Source of the DNA: Hirudo medicinalis
Taxonomy: Eukaryota; Annelida; Clitellata; Hirudinida; Hirudinidae
Direction of reading: 5' to 3'
Assembly (NCBI GenBank): GCA_011800805.1
Contig: MPNW01000089.1
Coordinates: 38,898-102,897 of the forward strand
DNA: 64,000 nucleotides
Below, piece after piece: positions 50,266 to 62,904 of this stretch. Under the pieces are notes generated by a model, which saw only the letters and a program-made list of their open reading frames with translations, did no database searches and was not told the origin of the DNA. Both the position numbers and the translations under genes were made by a program. Position 1 is the stretch's first letter. Each line of letters starts with the position of its first letter.

Positions 50266-52879
50266 GGCAGGTGAAAGTTGAGTTTGTTTTCGATTTGTCC
50301 AACTTTTAAACAGAAACGCCATTTATGTTCTACGAGTAGCCTTTGCTGTGTGTGACCTGGGTGTCAGCAATCTGAACGGGGAATATTGTTTTTAACTGTC
50401 CAATGGATAAGTGAAACATGGAAACAGAACTGCCCAAATTAGGGTTCAAGCGTAAACAGCTGATTGTTTAGTGACGAGTTAGATGCAATTGTTTATCAAT
50501 CAGCCAAAAAAACCAAGACCGCAAATGATATTTATTAGCGCGTATAACGCGATATATTTAGGCACCCTCGAACGACTGGACGCCACGCTGTCGAAACCAA
50601 CTCAATAATATTTACAGCATAGGCAGTTGCATAGGCTCATCTACGCCGTATCTTTTACTCAAAAACAAGCCACTTAATTTGTTTGCCAGAAATTCTTTAA
50701 GTTTATTTCTCTGATATGTAATATAAAACGCAGGGAGGACGATACTTATATTTTTTTATGTGAAGTTTCGCTCGAAACTCCGGCAATATGTCCTGAAACA
50801 ATATTTACGAAGCAAAATCAAAATCGGTTTAAATGAATCCTGTTGTAACTGGGCCTCCCAATCTAGTGAATCAGGTTAACGTAGATAAAGGACAACATGT
50901 GCTTAGAAAGTGAACTTTAAAGAAATCGGGCGAGCAAATGATTCCACAAAATATAAAATAATAAGAATTTATTTTATTAATTATAATGAAATCGTCTAGA
51001 GCCCCTGTCAGCTTTTTGTACAGCTTTTCGGACGAAATTTGTCAAATTATGTTAAGAAAGTCTAAACAATAAAGTTTCGTTATAGCATTGGAGCTTCATA
51101 TTATTTTACCCAGAAAAGTTAAAGTAACGAAGAGTCTAACGCCAGAACTTATTTTTATTGAATTATTAACATGAACAAATATTTCCACAGAATATGAAAT
51201 TATATAACTCGTACTGCTAGGCAGGGATTTTACCCCACCCCTAAAATTTTGGAAACACCTCCCAGTAACTGCACATTACCAACATAGTGTACATTACCAA
51301 CCAAGTTAGTTCAATTTGGAAAAGCAAAATAGGTCATCAGATGAGCTCCATGGTCAGGTCTGTAGCCAGTTAGGGAATATGTACCCTAAGATTAGCTAGG
51401 GATTTCGGCGCCTGTAATATATATAATATCGATAATTTGGCGTCCCCTAACATTATTAATTTGGTATCCAATTTTTATAATTTGCTCACCTCCCCATCCA
51501 CTTAACAGTATCAATTTGGCGCTCCCTAGGCATGAAGCTGGGGTGCCCCCCCCCCCCCCCAAAGCTACACTTCTGGATGCACCCGCCTCTTGGTCAACAC
51601 TTCCTCATAGTGACAAATTTTTATATAAATTAAATTCCTATAAGTGCGGCTCGAAAGATTATCTGATCCCAATAGCATCTCCGAAGTCTATGATGCTCTG
51701 AGGAAATGCGGGAACTCATCGCCAGGACCACGACTGTTCAAGTGAAGGACTCCTATCAGGGGAGTCCTTCGATATAGACATTTTGAGTGATTCCTTTAGC
51801 GCCCTAAAGGCACTTAATGATTGCAATCACCGGGATATAAAGAAAACTCCAAACAATTACAACTATTATTAATCTAATACTTCTTATTACAATATCTAAC
51901 ACTAACTAACAAGTCCAAATCACCAAATAAATATAAAATATAAAGCTCAGAAGCTTAAAGATTTTCATTTAAATTACATAGAACATATTATTAATATTAA
52001 ATCACAAATGACTTTAATAAATAAAATTTAAAAAAAAAATCGTATTTCTTTAGTAATTAGCTGACAACTTTTTTCTTGTCATTTTTTGGAGAGTATTCGC
52101 AAGACATTTCCAGTGTTGAAACATGAGAAACATGGAGACCAGATCTTCAGCTTATGAGAGGTCTCTCTCTAGCCATCAGCAGAGGGCCTTTTTACATTTT
52201 TCTTTCAAAAGTTAATTGTAATAAAATAAGTCATACCTTGAAACAAATTTGAAAAATCACGGACGGGTATAAGGTTCTTCCAATTGGGACGACTTCTAAA
52301 ATTCTTAATTCGCTTGACATTATAAGTTACGTTTACATAACCATATCAATTTTTCATTAATCAACTTTAGGCAATATTTTAACATGTTCTATGTAAAAAG
52401 AATTAGAAAACAATAAGTTGAATACATGCTTTTTTGATAATAGCTTCTGTATAATTCTAGTTTAAATATGTCTTTCATTATTTTACAATGATTTAATCAT
52501 TTGTAAATCATCACCCCTTTAACACTTAAATGAAATTTTTCAGTTTGGGTTATTAGTTTCAAAGGGTAACGTTCAACCGAAACAACATTTAATAGTTAGT
52601 CTAAATCTTTAGTTGTATTATTTGAGATTATATCCCAATATACTCAAAATATTAAGTCAATACTAGCATATCGTAACACTGTATTTCTTTCAAACTGTGA
52701 AAACCACGAGATTGAAAGCTTTCACGTTATTGGAAGGCAGATCGTCAGATCGTGTCAGCTCATGCGAGCCTGCGTTTCGTCGCTGTGAAATATTTCGTTC
52801 AAAATAAATTTACAAGGAAAAATAATTTTTCAAACAACAACAACACAGCTTTGCATATTCTCTTATTTAAATTTTGATT
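50266..52879. other. Intergenic region with decayed repeat-like sequence
   Basis: AT-rich. Near 51420-51560 short blocks of the type AATTTGGCG(T/C)(C)CCCTA recur and end in a C14 run, which looks like an eroded repeat. A perfect 10-bp hairpin is at 51744-51770. No gene is supported. Confidence 0.4.
51744..51770. repeat. Perfect inverted repeat (10-bp stem, 7-nt loop)
   Basis: GAAGGACTCC, loop TATCAGG, GGAGTCCTTC. GC content is above that of its surroundings. Function unknown. Confidence 0.7.
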
Positions 52880-55800
52880 ATGGACAGTAAACATCACCAT
52901 GCAAAGGTTGGAAAAGTGATTGTTTCAAAATATAAATTCATTTTTAAAGCTTGTGCTGCAGTTTTATTTGTGAGAATTGCAGCCTTTTATGAAGTATTTT
53001 TAATTTTTTTTTATTTGAAAAATCTTTTTGCCACTGAATTTGAGAGTGTTTATATGATCACTGTTCAACCATTGGCGATTTCGCTTGCGTGTGAGGATCT
53101 TTTGTCCTTTATTGTATGCAGTCACAAATGTATTTTGCAGTCACAAATGTGTTATGCAGTCACAAACCATCAAGTTTAGAAATTGTTAACATAATTTATT
53201 CACAGTCTAAGGTCGCTTTTAAATATTGATCTGCTATCGATCACAGCTTTAGTCACAGCTGTGAGGGCGATGAGAGAACGATGGAGATGGAAGCGGGGGT
53301 TAATGTTGACCATGGATAAAAATGGTAGGGCAATATCCGGAATAACGACAATACATTTCGAATGATAAGTTTGACATATAAAGTCAAATGTATAAGGTGT
53401 ATCGCCTAAGCCAAAAAACGTCGCAAAAAATGTCGCATTTCCTTAATGGAAAGGAGTCTTTAAAATGCCATAAGATTTCACAACAAAAACTAAAAAAACA
53501 TTTTTAATAATAAATTATACCTTATAATTTAGAATTAATTATTAAAAATGCATTTCTCAAGAACTGATTATGATGTCTTTATACGAACTGGATTTGAGCA
53601 TTTGTGTTCAAGAAACTTTTTAAAAGTGAATATTATAAAGATAAATCTCAAACACAATTACAGACATGATCACTCTAACAAAATATTCAATAGCCTTTAA
53701 GATGTCTGGTGATTGGAGGGAGTGGATTCCTAGGAAGGCATCTGGTAGAAAAATTGTTGGAAAGGGGTCATGAGGTCATTGTATTTGACCTAAGGACAAC
53801 GTTTCAGGATGACAGAGTACAATTCTTCAATGGTGATCTCTGCAACAAGCAGGTATGAAAATTGTAGTGTATAGTTATCCCATTAATCTTTGCCTATCAT
53901 ATTTTAAAAATAGACATTTTTAGCATCAAAATGCTTTTATTTCATAATGGTTTATTTTACAATTTTATTGCACACACTTCTAACGTTTGCCTTCATATAA
54001 ACATTATTTTTGATGAATAGAAGCTGGATGATATTGATCTGCTGTCCCAGTAAGCAAACTATGTTCGCATAACTCAACCTTTGAGGGGGCTACTGATTTT
54101 ATTTCTCAGTAATATACTTTTCAGACTGATATCATTATTTATTATTAGTCAACCTTGAACAGGTGTGCACATATCTATGGTTTGCTGTGAATTATATAAA
54201 TTGAGTTCCGTCTCAGACATGGATAATGGATGAATTGAATATTCATGAAATTCAGGCAGGGTGATGAAATGAAAAACATGGGTGTATCCTCTTATGAGCA
54301 ATTATTGATTGATAACTGTGCAATTTTATATTCTGGAGCATTATGAAAGTTCAAAATGATTATATGTATATTATGGAAATCGATATCATTGCAATTATGT
54401 TCATCATCAGGATCTCTTGCCATCCATGGAAGGAGTTCATATAGTCTTCCATTGCGCCACTCCAAGTCCCCTGAGTAACAACAAGAAAGTTTTCTTCAAA
54501 GTCAATGTAGAGGGCACGAAGAATGTCATTGAAGCATGCCAAGAGAAGGGGGTTAAGGTAATGACAGGGAGAATATCTGATTCGATATGGGTGTGGCATT
54601 CTTTGTTGGCCAGGCATGCGTGAGACTAAAGAAAGATTTTGAAATTATTTTACTTGTTGCCTCTATAGTCAAGGATTTGTTTTTCCTTCTTTTCTTATTG
54701 TTGATTCATAGAATTTGGTGCTGACCAGTAGTGCAAGTGTGGTGTACTCTGGCCGTAACCTTGAGAATGGCACCGAGGAACTGCCCTATGCCAGGAGGCC
54801 TATGGACTACTACACTCAGACAAAAATACAGCAAGAAAAGGTGGGTTTAAGTTGTTTCAAGTCAAATTCTCAGGATCATTTTGTTTGGAGCCCTTGCCTC
54901 AAAAATATTTAAGAAAGACTGATAATAAAATCTTTTGAATCAAATAAAATTATTTTGAACAGCTTGTTCTTGAAGCAGACAGCGAACATCTGAACACAGT
55001 AGCCATCAGGCCTCATGGCATCTTTGGTCCCAGGGATCCCCACATGCTGCCCACAACAGCAAGGCTGGCAGCTGCTGGAAAAACAAAGTTCATAATTGGG
55101 TAAACATGTCAAGGATAATGAAATTAATTTAGGGCTAAAATTGTTTTTAGATAATATAAATTCAATATTAAACTTATGATTTTAAATAATTACCAGCAAG
55201 GGAAAAAACTTGGTTGATTTCACGTACGTCGAGAATGTGGTTCTCGGACACGTCATGGCAGCCGAGAATCTTGGACCAAACTCCAATCTCAAGGGAAAGG
55301 TAGGAAATGTTTGAGTTTATCTGGTTTATAAGTTCCCTCCATTCATCTTGATTGAATGGATTGTGAGTAGCCATTTCATGATTTCAAATTATTTGTTCTA
55401 GTTGTGATGATAATATTTTTGTAATTATATTAATATATGGCTATGGCTATAAAACGCCATTGATAATTAGTTATTCAGTAGACTGATATCGCTTTTATTT
55501 TAAAGAATAACTAAATGCACAACTCAACAGCAGAAATGTTTCACTTCAAATAGAAGTTTTTTGTATCTCCTTTGAAGCATTTAGATGAAAGATGAGTCAT
55601 TGGGAATGGATGAGATATATAAATAATTGAGGTTTTCTGGATATGAAATGTAATTCTGTAAATCACAGGCTTACAACATAACAAACGATGAGCCCGTGTT
55701 GTTCTGGAAGTTCATGGCGAAAATGTTGACAGGACTCGGATATGCCGCTCCCAAGTACCATCTCAACTATTACCTGATCTACTTTCTGGCAGTCATTGTT

Positions 55801-56019
55801 CACTTCTTTGTGCTCATACTGAGCCCCTTCAAGACCATACGCCCCACTCTGAGTCCGATGACCGTTGCCCTAGCTGGTACTCACCATTTCTACAGCTGTG
55901 AAAAGGCCAAGCAGGATTTTCACTATCGGCCTTCAGTGAAACTCGATGAAGGCATAAGGAAAACTCTGGCATCTTGTCCTGACCTTCACCACACTACATC
56001 TAATAAGAAGACCAGCTGA
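52880..56019 (+). CDS. NSDHL: Sterol-4-alpha-carboxylate 3-dehydrogenase, decarboxylating (NSDHL-type)
   Basis: NAD(P)-dependent enzyme of C4 demethylation in sterol synthesis, on ER or lipid droplets. Firm exons: 53694-53852, 54411-54557, 54712-54840, 54963-55099, 55197-55299, 55669-56019. A first exon 52880-52906 (MDSKHHHAK, donor GTTGGA) is proposed because its phase 0 fits and no in-frame ATG exists in the 53694 exon; it is uncertain. The model gives about 350 aa (human 373). Rossmann motif [17 protein letters not shown] active site with [11 protein letters not shown] and DYYTQTK (Tyr145, Lys149); [24 protein letters not shown]. The hydrophobic [19 protein letters not shown] is the C-terminal membrane segment. 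Many invertebrates lack full sterol synthesis, so the enzyme may modify dietary or microbial sterols. Confidence 0.93.
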
Positions 56020-57087
56020 GCTAAATGACCATGCCACCATACTACTTGGATGTGCCTTTTGCATTTGCCTTGCAGCTTGAAAATTTGTTTTCTTCACAGA
56101 TAGAATGATTAATATGAGCTGGCTTTACTTTACTTGTGATGCAATATGACAATAGATTTTAGGCATTGACAATTATTCTGCAAGCTTTTAACACATGAAA
56201 GTTCCCAGCAGATTCTACGAAGCTTGAAGTTTGTCTCCAGGTAGTCAATTATTTTTCATTGAAATTTTGTTTTTGGTCTTCAGATTATATCCTTTGCACT
56301 TTTAAAGAGAAAAGATGCATCTGTTTATTTCTGGCAAAAGGGGCATTTGGTTGGCTTGCTTGTGGAAGTTCATATAATTTGTGCATTTTTTGAATAAAGA
56401 TAAAAGTGAACTTAAGTATATTCATTGATAATAAAGAAATTCCATTCAAGGCACTGCTGACCCACTACATGTCCAGTCCTACCATGTATTTGTAAATAAC
56501 ATTAAACCTTTGAGCACCAAAAAAAATCAATAGCATAAGCAACCTCTTTGTAGGCCACAAAAACAGAAGATGTCGGGTTGTACCGTCATGTCTGCTCGTC
56601 AAATATCTAGCTAATAACAATCTTTCCGGCCAAATAAGTCTGTGAAAAACGTGACTGTTTGTACAGCAATAAAATGGCATGAGCAAATAGAAAGCTTTCT
56701 AAAAAATGCATGCACCACAATCAGCAACTGAATAGCCATTCCAGATTGACTTTAACGAAGATAATACGAAGAGCAGATGTTAAAATGATAGATAAAATGG
56801 AATACATGAGCCGACTGGTCAAAGTCAATTTGATGAGAATGCAAAACTCAGACAATAAAACATAAAAACTTCTGAACTGCAGACTCAGAGTGGAATAACA
56901 TTAGGACTTGTTAGCCAAAGATTTGAGGACTCAAATCCTTGGTCTGATTGGTTGATTCATCACAAATTAACATATCACCTGAATTAAATGCACTGAAAAA
57001 TGACGCAAGAACTAAAAATATCCTCATGGAACTGACTTCACAATAATGAATCGTCAGAGTGTAAAATAAAGCAGCCGTACTTAAATC
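56020..57087. other. Spacer between NSDHL and AGPAT5 3' ends
   Basis: Convergent 3' UTR region. AATAAA for NSDHL at 56393-56398. No other gene seen. Confidence 0.55.
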
Positions 57088-59888
57088 TCAGTAGCAACAC
57101 GAAGAGACCAAGACGGTGGTCGCTCCCAGTACGAAAGAGATCGAAAGGTATGCTTTTAACATGAACAATGATGAAAGCCACGGCAAGAGGCATGCAAAGT
57201 AGATGCCGGCGGTGAAAGCGGCAGCAGACAAATCGATGCTGGAAGTCACTCCTCCCTGGCCGAAAGTGCCCCTGTTGTCGGAGTCATTCGAGTAGAAATC
57301 ACTGAGCAGTCTGTAAAATGTTATGGGAAGTCGAATTCTTCACTGTGACAAATTAATTATTATTGAATGATGTTCGAGTGCAGATAATGATCTGACGAAC
57401 GACCGACCGTATGAATGAATGAGGTATGAATGCGGACATCCATCACCTCTGAAAGCTTCGTTCACCTACTTGTCCTTCAAGGAATATCGCGAGTAAAGCC
57501 ATTTGTCGAAGTCATCCCCGCCAACTGGCACTTGAGACACTGGAATTCTGGAAATGTGGAGATGGATAACGACTTTCTCTTTAAAGAGTCCTGTTGCGCA
57601 ATAAAAGCGTTACTCGACAATGGTGCCGGTACGATGCTTAGATCAATTAACCAGACGAGCTACTCACGAAAGTAAGAAGGAGGGGCATATCGAGTCAAGG
57701 CCTCCTTGCCTTCGAGAGGTGGCAGAGTGCAGGAGAAGGCAAAAGTCATGTCGTAAATCGCTTCCACTTTCTTGCCCAGCTTCTCCATGCAAACAGAGAA
57801 AGCCTTTGTTCTTGGTGTCAACAGGTGCGCATAGATAGGAAGATCTGCGAAGAAGAAGAGCCATTAAAATTGATTGTTGATAAAATTGTCAAGTATGCCA
57901 TGACATATAAGATACGAGCAACATAATGTGCATGATAAATCACTAGCATTCCTATCGTCACATTCCTGAACGAACGTCGATCCCGTTGATAGCGTTTCCT
58001 CTCGTGCAAAAAAATACTTCATTTGTCGACAAAGCAGAATTTCTAAACCGAGAGAGGTTCGAATGCCGGTGCCAGTTGAAATCGTGACTCACCGTTGTCT
58101 TTGGCATATTGTTTCATCTTCTCGAGGCTGGTGGTGTTCTCGGGGTTGTATCGGTGTCCTTCTGGGAATAAAGTCAGCCAGAGCTGAACAAGCAATATGT
58201 CAATTTATTACATCACTTAAAGGCTTCTTATGCCATTTATGTTGTGCCAAACAATGACAAAATTGTTCATAAAAATGAAAATTATGTTGTGGCACTGATG
58301 ATGAGGTGGTGAGATGCGACATCATAATGAACCTATCAACTTAAGTTATTAAGTTGCACTGGGTGAAGTAATAATGCATAATAAATATATTTGAACAAAA
58401 AAATATATTTATATCTAATGTATTATCATTAATCTCCTTTCATCCTCCAAGAATATGTAAACATCAACAAATCTTGAAAATGTGCTACTTACAGGACGAG
58501 GACACTTGGACAGCTGCTCGAGTTGCTGCTGGAATTTGTCCTTCTTGAACTTTCCACTTCTCTCCACGAAAACGTAACCGTGCTGAAGTGAGAAGGCCAT
58601 TAAGAATGAAATGAAAAAAATGTTCGAAGAAATAATAATAATATTGGTCTTTATTGTTCAATTGTTTTGATTCTAAGCATTAGATACCAAATCTAGCTAT
58701 GCAATCAGCAATATGACAACAATGCAATTGTGGCATTCAATGGAAGCTGAGGTTTGACCTCAGTTGCTAACTGATTTCCAAAATTCCCAACCTGCTTAAA
58801 ATAGAAGCCGTACATGGGTATGAACTTGAGAGACTGCTTCAAGACAAACTGCACCAGTCCGGGCATTCCTGCCCTCTCGGCCAGCATCGCCACAACTACC
58901 CAATCCACTAGATGGTGAGATACAAGTGCTCAATCAAGTATTGATTAATCAAGTGTCGATTTACATTTCAAAGTAGTTAAGGACAACCACATTAAATTAA
59001 GGCATCGTAAAAAAGCAGAGCAACATTTGGGACGATAGAGATTCAACGAGCATTCCTACTTGCACATTGGTGATTGCTGAACAATATGATGCTTTCTCTC
59101 TTGCTCAGGGCATCGACGTGATCGCCGTAAAGAACGACCTGTAAACATTTTAAATAGATTGTATCAATCATTTCTTTCAGTTTACGACATTTGCGTAGAG
59201 CTAGAAACAACGCTGTGAGAGTTCCAAGTAGGCCAAGACTGTCTTCCATTCAGTTATCATTATTATTAGTTTAATAATGTCAATTAATATTTAACAAAAC
59301 ATTAAAAAATAAAAGTTAAACATTAAACTAGGTGTTAGGGATTTAGGAGGATTAAATGATGAGATGAAGCTGAATTTAAATTTAGCAAGAAACTTCAGAC
59401 ATTCAGTGGAGAACATCTTCATTAATTTACTGACGGAAATTTATTAATCTGTTTCCTCCCAATTGTGACTATGCAGTTCAAGTTTGAAGCCCTTAGCAAA
59501 TTAGGCTTGTGGAAGAAGTAAAAAAATGCAGAGCACAAAAGTTCATAAAACCTTGTGAGGTTGTATGAGTGCTTTTTTGATGATAGGTAATTTATTATTA
59601 TCATTTTGGCTTTATTTTTGCTTTTGTCTTATTGCTTGCACTAATTTTGGCGATAAGTGTAATAATAATTTATAAGTAAAAAATTCTTACTTTGGTGTCG
59701 GCGATGATTTCCATAAAGAACAGTATAAATCTCTGATACGAAGCGTACATCACTTCGTCCAAAATTAATGCCATTTCACGTGTACAAATTTTAAATAACA
59801 ATTGCGAAAAAATCCAAACAGCTAGATACAAAGGGGCCACGGCCACCATCGTGAAGGCACACAAAAAATATTTAAGATGGGCTAACAT
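57088..59888 (-). CDS. AGPAT5: 1-acyl-sn-glycerol-3-phosphate acyltransferase epsilon
   Basis: Membrane acyltransferase converting lysophosphatidic to phosphatidic acid; mammalian AGPAT5 is at the mitochondrial outer membrane/ER. Exons 59888-59691, 59138-59060, 58907-58792, 58582-58493, 58183-58093, 57844-57668, 57590-57470, 57310-57088 keep phase throughout; 364 aa, the same as human. N-terminal membrane segment near residues 10-30. Motif I NHQCAMD (His89, Asp94) spans an exon junction; motif II region KFIPMYGFYF; motif III LFPEGHRYNPE near 166-176. It ends with two hydrophobic segments near the C terminus (AAFTAGIYFACLLPWLSSLF). The C-terminal SRYSLKDKLLSDFYS supports the AGPAT5 rather than the AGPAT3/4 subgroup. 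Confidence 0.94.
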
Positions 59889-60010
59889 TTATACTAAATT
59901 TCCTAATGCAACAAAAAAATTTAAACTGATTTTGAGCTATCCCCGGTCTCCTGCGAATCATCAACGGCAAGACCGTAAACTCCGCTGTGGGACGTATGTC
60001 ATCGAGGGTG

Positions 60011-60265
60011 TTATTGAATAAACATTGGTTAAAAGTTAGACTTGAAATACTGGAAATAGCTTTACTATTAATAATATCATGCAAATAAAACTTATTAAGA
60101 ATTAGCTAGCTGTCGTGGGAATAAAATTTTAATAGAANTTATTGAATAAACATTGGTTAAAAGTTAGACTTGAAATACTGGAAATAGCTTTACTATTAAT
60201 AATATCATGCAAATAAAACTTATTAAGAATTAGCTAGCTGTCGTGGGAATAAAATTTTAATAGAA
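60011..60265. other. One-N assembly join with a 127-bp exact duplication
   Basis: Bases 60011-60137 are repeated exactly as 60139-60265, separated by a single N at 60138. This is a contig join at which overlapping ends were not merged, so one copy is probably artificial. Confidence 0.9.
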
Positions 60266-61799
60266 TTAAAAATCAAAGTTTATTGCACAAAAATCAAGTG
60301 ACAATATAGAGTGAGAATGCACGTGATTAAATTAGAGATAGGAGGGTCGGAGGGCAATTGGAGAGCAAGTCTGACTAAAAACTCGAACAACTTGACTAAA
60401 GTGCTCTCCATAAAGAGAAATAGAAGCATTGCTGAACACTGGCATGGATGGTTGCTTGAACGTCTGTATGCTTAGATGGATTTGATTTTTTTCTAAGCTG
60501 ACTCCTCATTGAAAATGTTGTTCTCTTGAGACATTCCTTTTCAACTTCCTTATCTTTTGCATGCTCTGTTCTGTTCTTGAAGTTCAATAAAGTTTTTTTT
60601 CGAATGATGTTAACCTCATTCAACAAAATCTCTTGTAGATGATTTTTATGGGAGACTGTTTTCGACGTTCGATCTTGTAGTTAGGTTGTTTGTGGGATTT
60701 TGACAATTTGTTTTCTTTTAATTTTTTTTGCTTTTCATGTTGTGCATTGTGTGATCCTTTACTGGTAATTAGTAATATTAATAATAGTCTAGAAAAATAA
60801 ATAAACATCATTCTCGTAATTCACAATCTTCTTCTTAAATGTTTTAAAGTCAAATTTCAAACAAAATTCGGATCAGAGATAATGTTAAGTGAAAAGAGGG
60901 AGTGAAGGAGCAATGGCAAAAGGAGAAGGTGACTTTTGAGCAGACAAGCGGGTAGTGGATAGAACGGGGATACAATGAAAAGGGCTGGGTAGCCAACGAT
61001 GACGTCATGGTGTCAGCTTTATCTTCATTACAGCCGTCTAATGAAACCCATCCATCAGTCGGGCCTGTCTCCTTGCATCCGATCCTAACTGAGACACACG
61101 TATGGACGCTAAAGAGGAGGAGGACCAGGAGAGATGATGACGGTGAAAAGTGGGAGGAACACGTGGAAAATCAGAGAAATTAAATTATTCTCGAGTATTA
61201 GAAATAAAAGAATTCTCTCGGACGATAATTGATTGAATTGACATTTTGAAAGCCAGTATTAATCGATGGCCACAGAACAACGGCCACTAGAAAGAGGATT
61301 TAGCTGTCTGCTTTATACGTCCAAACTCGTCGTCAAGGAGACGTCAGTTCAATCCAGGAAAGAATAAAAAAATGGCAAAGGTGGAAAAGGTAAACAATTG
61401 TTTTTTGGAGGCAAGAAACAAGGAGCGAACGTGAAGAGGTGGTGACTTTGTCGTGATAACGGTAATGGCAATGCTGGGGAGGATAAGGAGAGTACTCTCG
61501 TAATAATAATAATAATAATTAATAATAATAATAATAATAATAACATTAATTAATAGCAATAACAAATTTCGAAAACAATATGGCATGAATTTAATTCAAA
61601 TATATAATGTCGTTGACAGAGCTAATGTGATCATCACTATGGTGATGACTATGGTGATGATGACGACCATGGCAACGATGATTATGACGACGACGACGAT
61701 GATGATGACGATGACGAGAGCGCAACGGAGGACTTAATAATTGAGAGTTAGGGACATGCCAGTTAATCGCGCATTCTCAATCGCCAGGTGGACCCGCTG
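60266..61799. other. Noncoding region with microsatellites and CRE-like sites
   Basis: No supported exon. It contains a TGACGTCA palindrome at 61000-61007, an AAT microsatellite at about 61501-61545, and imperfect GATGGT/GACGAT repeats around 61630-61720. Confidence 0.5.
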
Positions 61800-61900
61800 C
61801 GTCAGCTCCACTCTATCTAATCTCCTGGCCAATGGCGAGCCGCCTCTTTTACTACGTCGCCGTGACGTCATCGAGATTTTCCGGTGATAAAAGAGAGAAT
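61800..61900. promoter_or_regulatory. Promoter-like cluster: CCAAT box and consensus CRE
   Basis: A GC-richer block has CTGCGTCAG, CCAAT (61829-61833) and a perfect CRE TGACGTCA (61863-61870) within 75 bp. Such clusters are typical of CREB/ATF-regulated promoters, but I found no gene starting next to it. Confidence 0.35.
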
Positions 61901-61967
61901 GAAGAGGAGTTGGAAAGATGGACTTTTGGAGTGGCACATTCAGAGAAGTATCATCCCTTCACCATCA

Positions 61968-62040
61968 TTATCATCATCATCATCATCGTCGTCGTCGCCA
62001 TCATCATCATCATCATCATCATCGTCATCGTCATCGGCAT
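61968..62040. repeat. CAT/CGT trinucleotide repeat
   Basis: Alternating runs of CAT and CGT units. They open false poly-Ser, poly-His and poly-Ile frames. Confidence 0.9.
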
Positions 62041-62345
62041 CATATTCTTTTTCATCACAACTTCCAAATAACTTGTGATCGTCAGTACAAGTACGACATT
62101 TTGTCCAACAACAGCCGCCATATCAGCTCCCGAAATGTGCGTCTAATGGGAAACACATTAAGCCAACAGCGATACATTTCCAGGATTACGCAACAATTCG
62201 AACATTAAGGCTCCACCATGCCTTCCTGTCTCCCAGTCAAATCATTTCCGTCCACCATCTTATTGATGCACACATCCACCCACACCACCCCCACTCCCTC
62301 ATCCACCCAACCACCCATCCACCCAACCACACCTCCACCCAACCA

Positions 62346-62582
62346 CCTCACTCATCCACCCAACTACACCTCCGCCCAACCACCTCACTCATCCACCCAA
62401 CTACACCTCCGCCCAGCCACCTCACTCATCCACCCAACTACACCTCCGCCCAACCACCTCACTCATCCACCCAACTACACCTCCGCCCAACCACCTCACT
62501 CATCCACCCAACTACAGCTCCGCCCAACCACCTCACTCATCCACCCAACTATACCTCCGCCCAGCCACCTCACTCATCCAAC
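62346..62582. repeat. 37-bp minisatellite, about 6.4 copies
   Basis: The unit starting CCTCACTCATCCACCCAACT begins at 62346, 62383, 62420, 62457, 62494, 62531 and 62568, nearly identical each time. It is strongly C-rich on the plus strand (few G). It keeps a 133-codon frame open across 62218-62619 because no frame of the unit has a stop; this is not judged a gene. Confidence 0.95.
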
Positions 62583-62693
62583 CGCCCTCCTCTTCCTTGT
62601 GCCATTTTCAGATATGTGACTGGATGAAATAATATAGGTTTGTCATTATGCAGCAAAATCATTGGATACTAGTTATAGTAAGTAAAACGTATG

Positions 62694-62755
62694 GAATAAT
62701 AATAATAATGATGATAATAACATTAATAATAATAATGATGTTGATGATGATGACA

Positions 62756-62839
<84 letters not shown>
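62694..62839. repeat. AAT microsatellite
   Basis: Long run of AAT, interrupted near its start by GAT/GTT units and uninterrupted from about 62759 to 62839. Confidence 0.95.
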
Positions 62840-62840
<1 letters not shown>

Positions 62841-62904
62841 GCTTCTTACAATGTATCCCGAAGTGTGGTAAACGAGAATAAAAACGAGATAAAATAATAA
62901 ACGA

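Noticed and set aside
51650..51870. Peptide DIDILSDSFSALKALND resembling the SDS-x-x-ALKAL block of retroelement RNase H
   Set aside because: Only about 17 residues match by eye, with a stop upstream and no other RNase H motif; too weak to call a mobile element.
54021..54053. Short [10 protein letters not shown] stretch between NSDHL exons
   Set aside because: It resembles a junction fragment, but the 53852 donor joins the 54411 acceptor in phase and gives the expected NSDHL sequence without it.
62218..62619. 133-codon Pro/His/Thr open frame
   Set aside because: It is created by the 37-bp minisatellite, which has no stop in any frame; no splice signals or family match.
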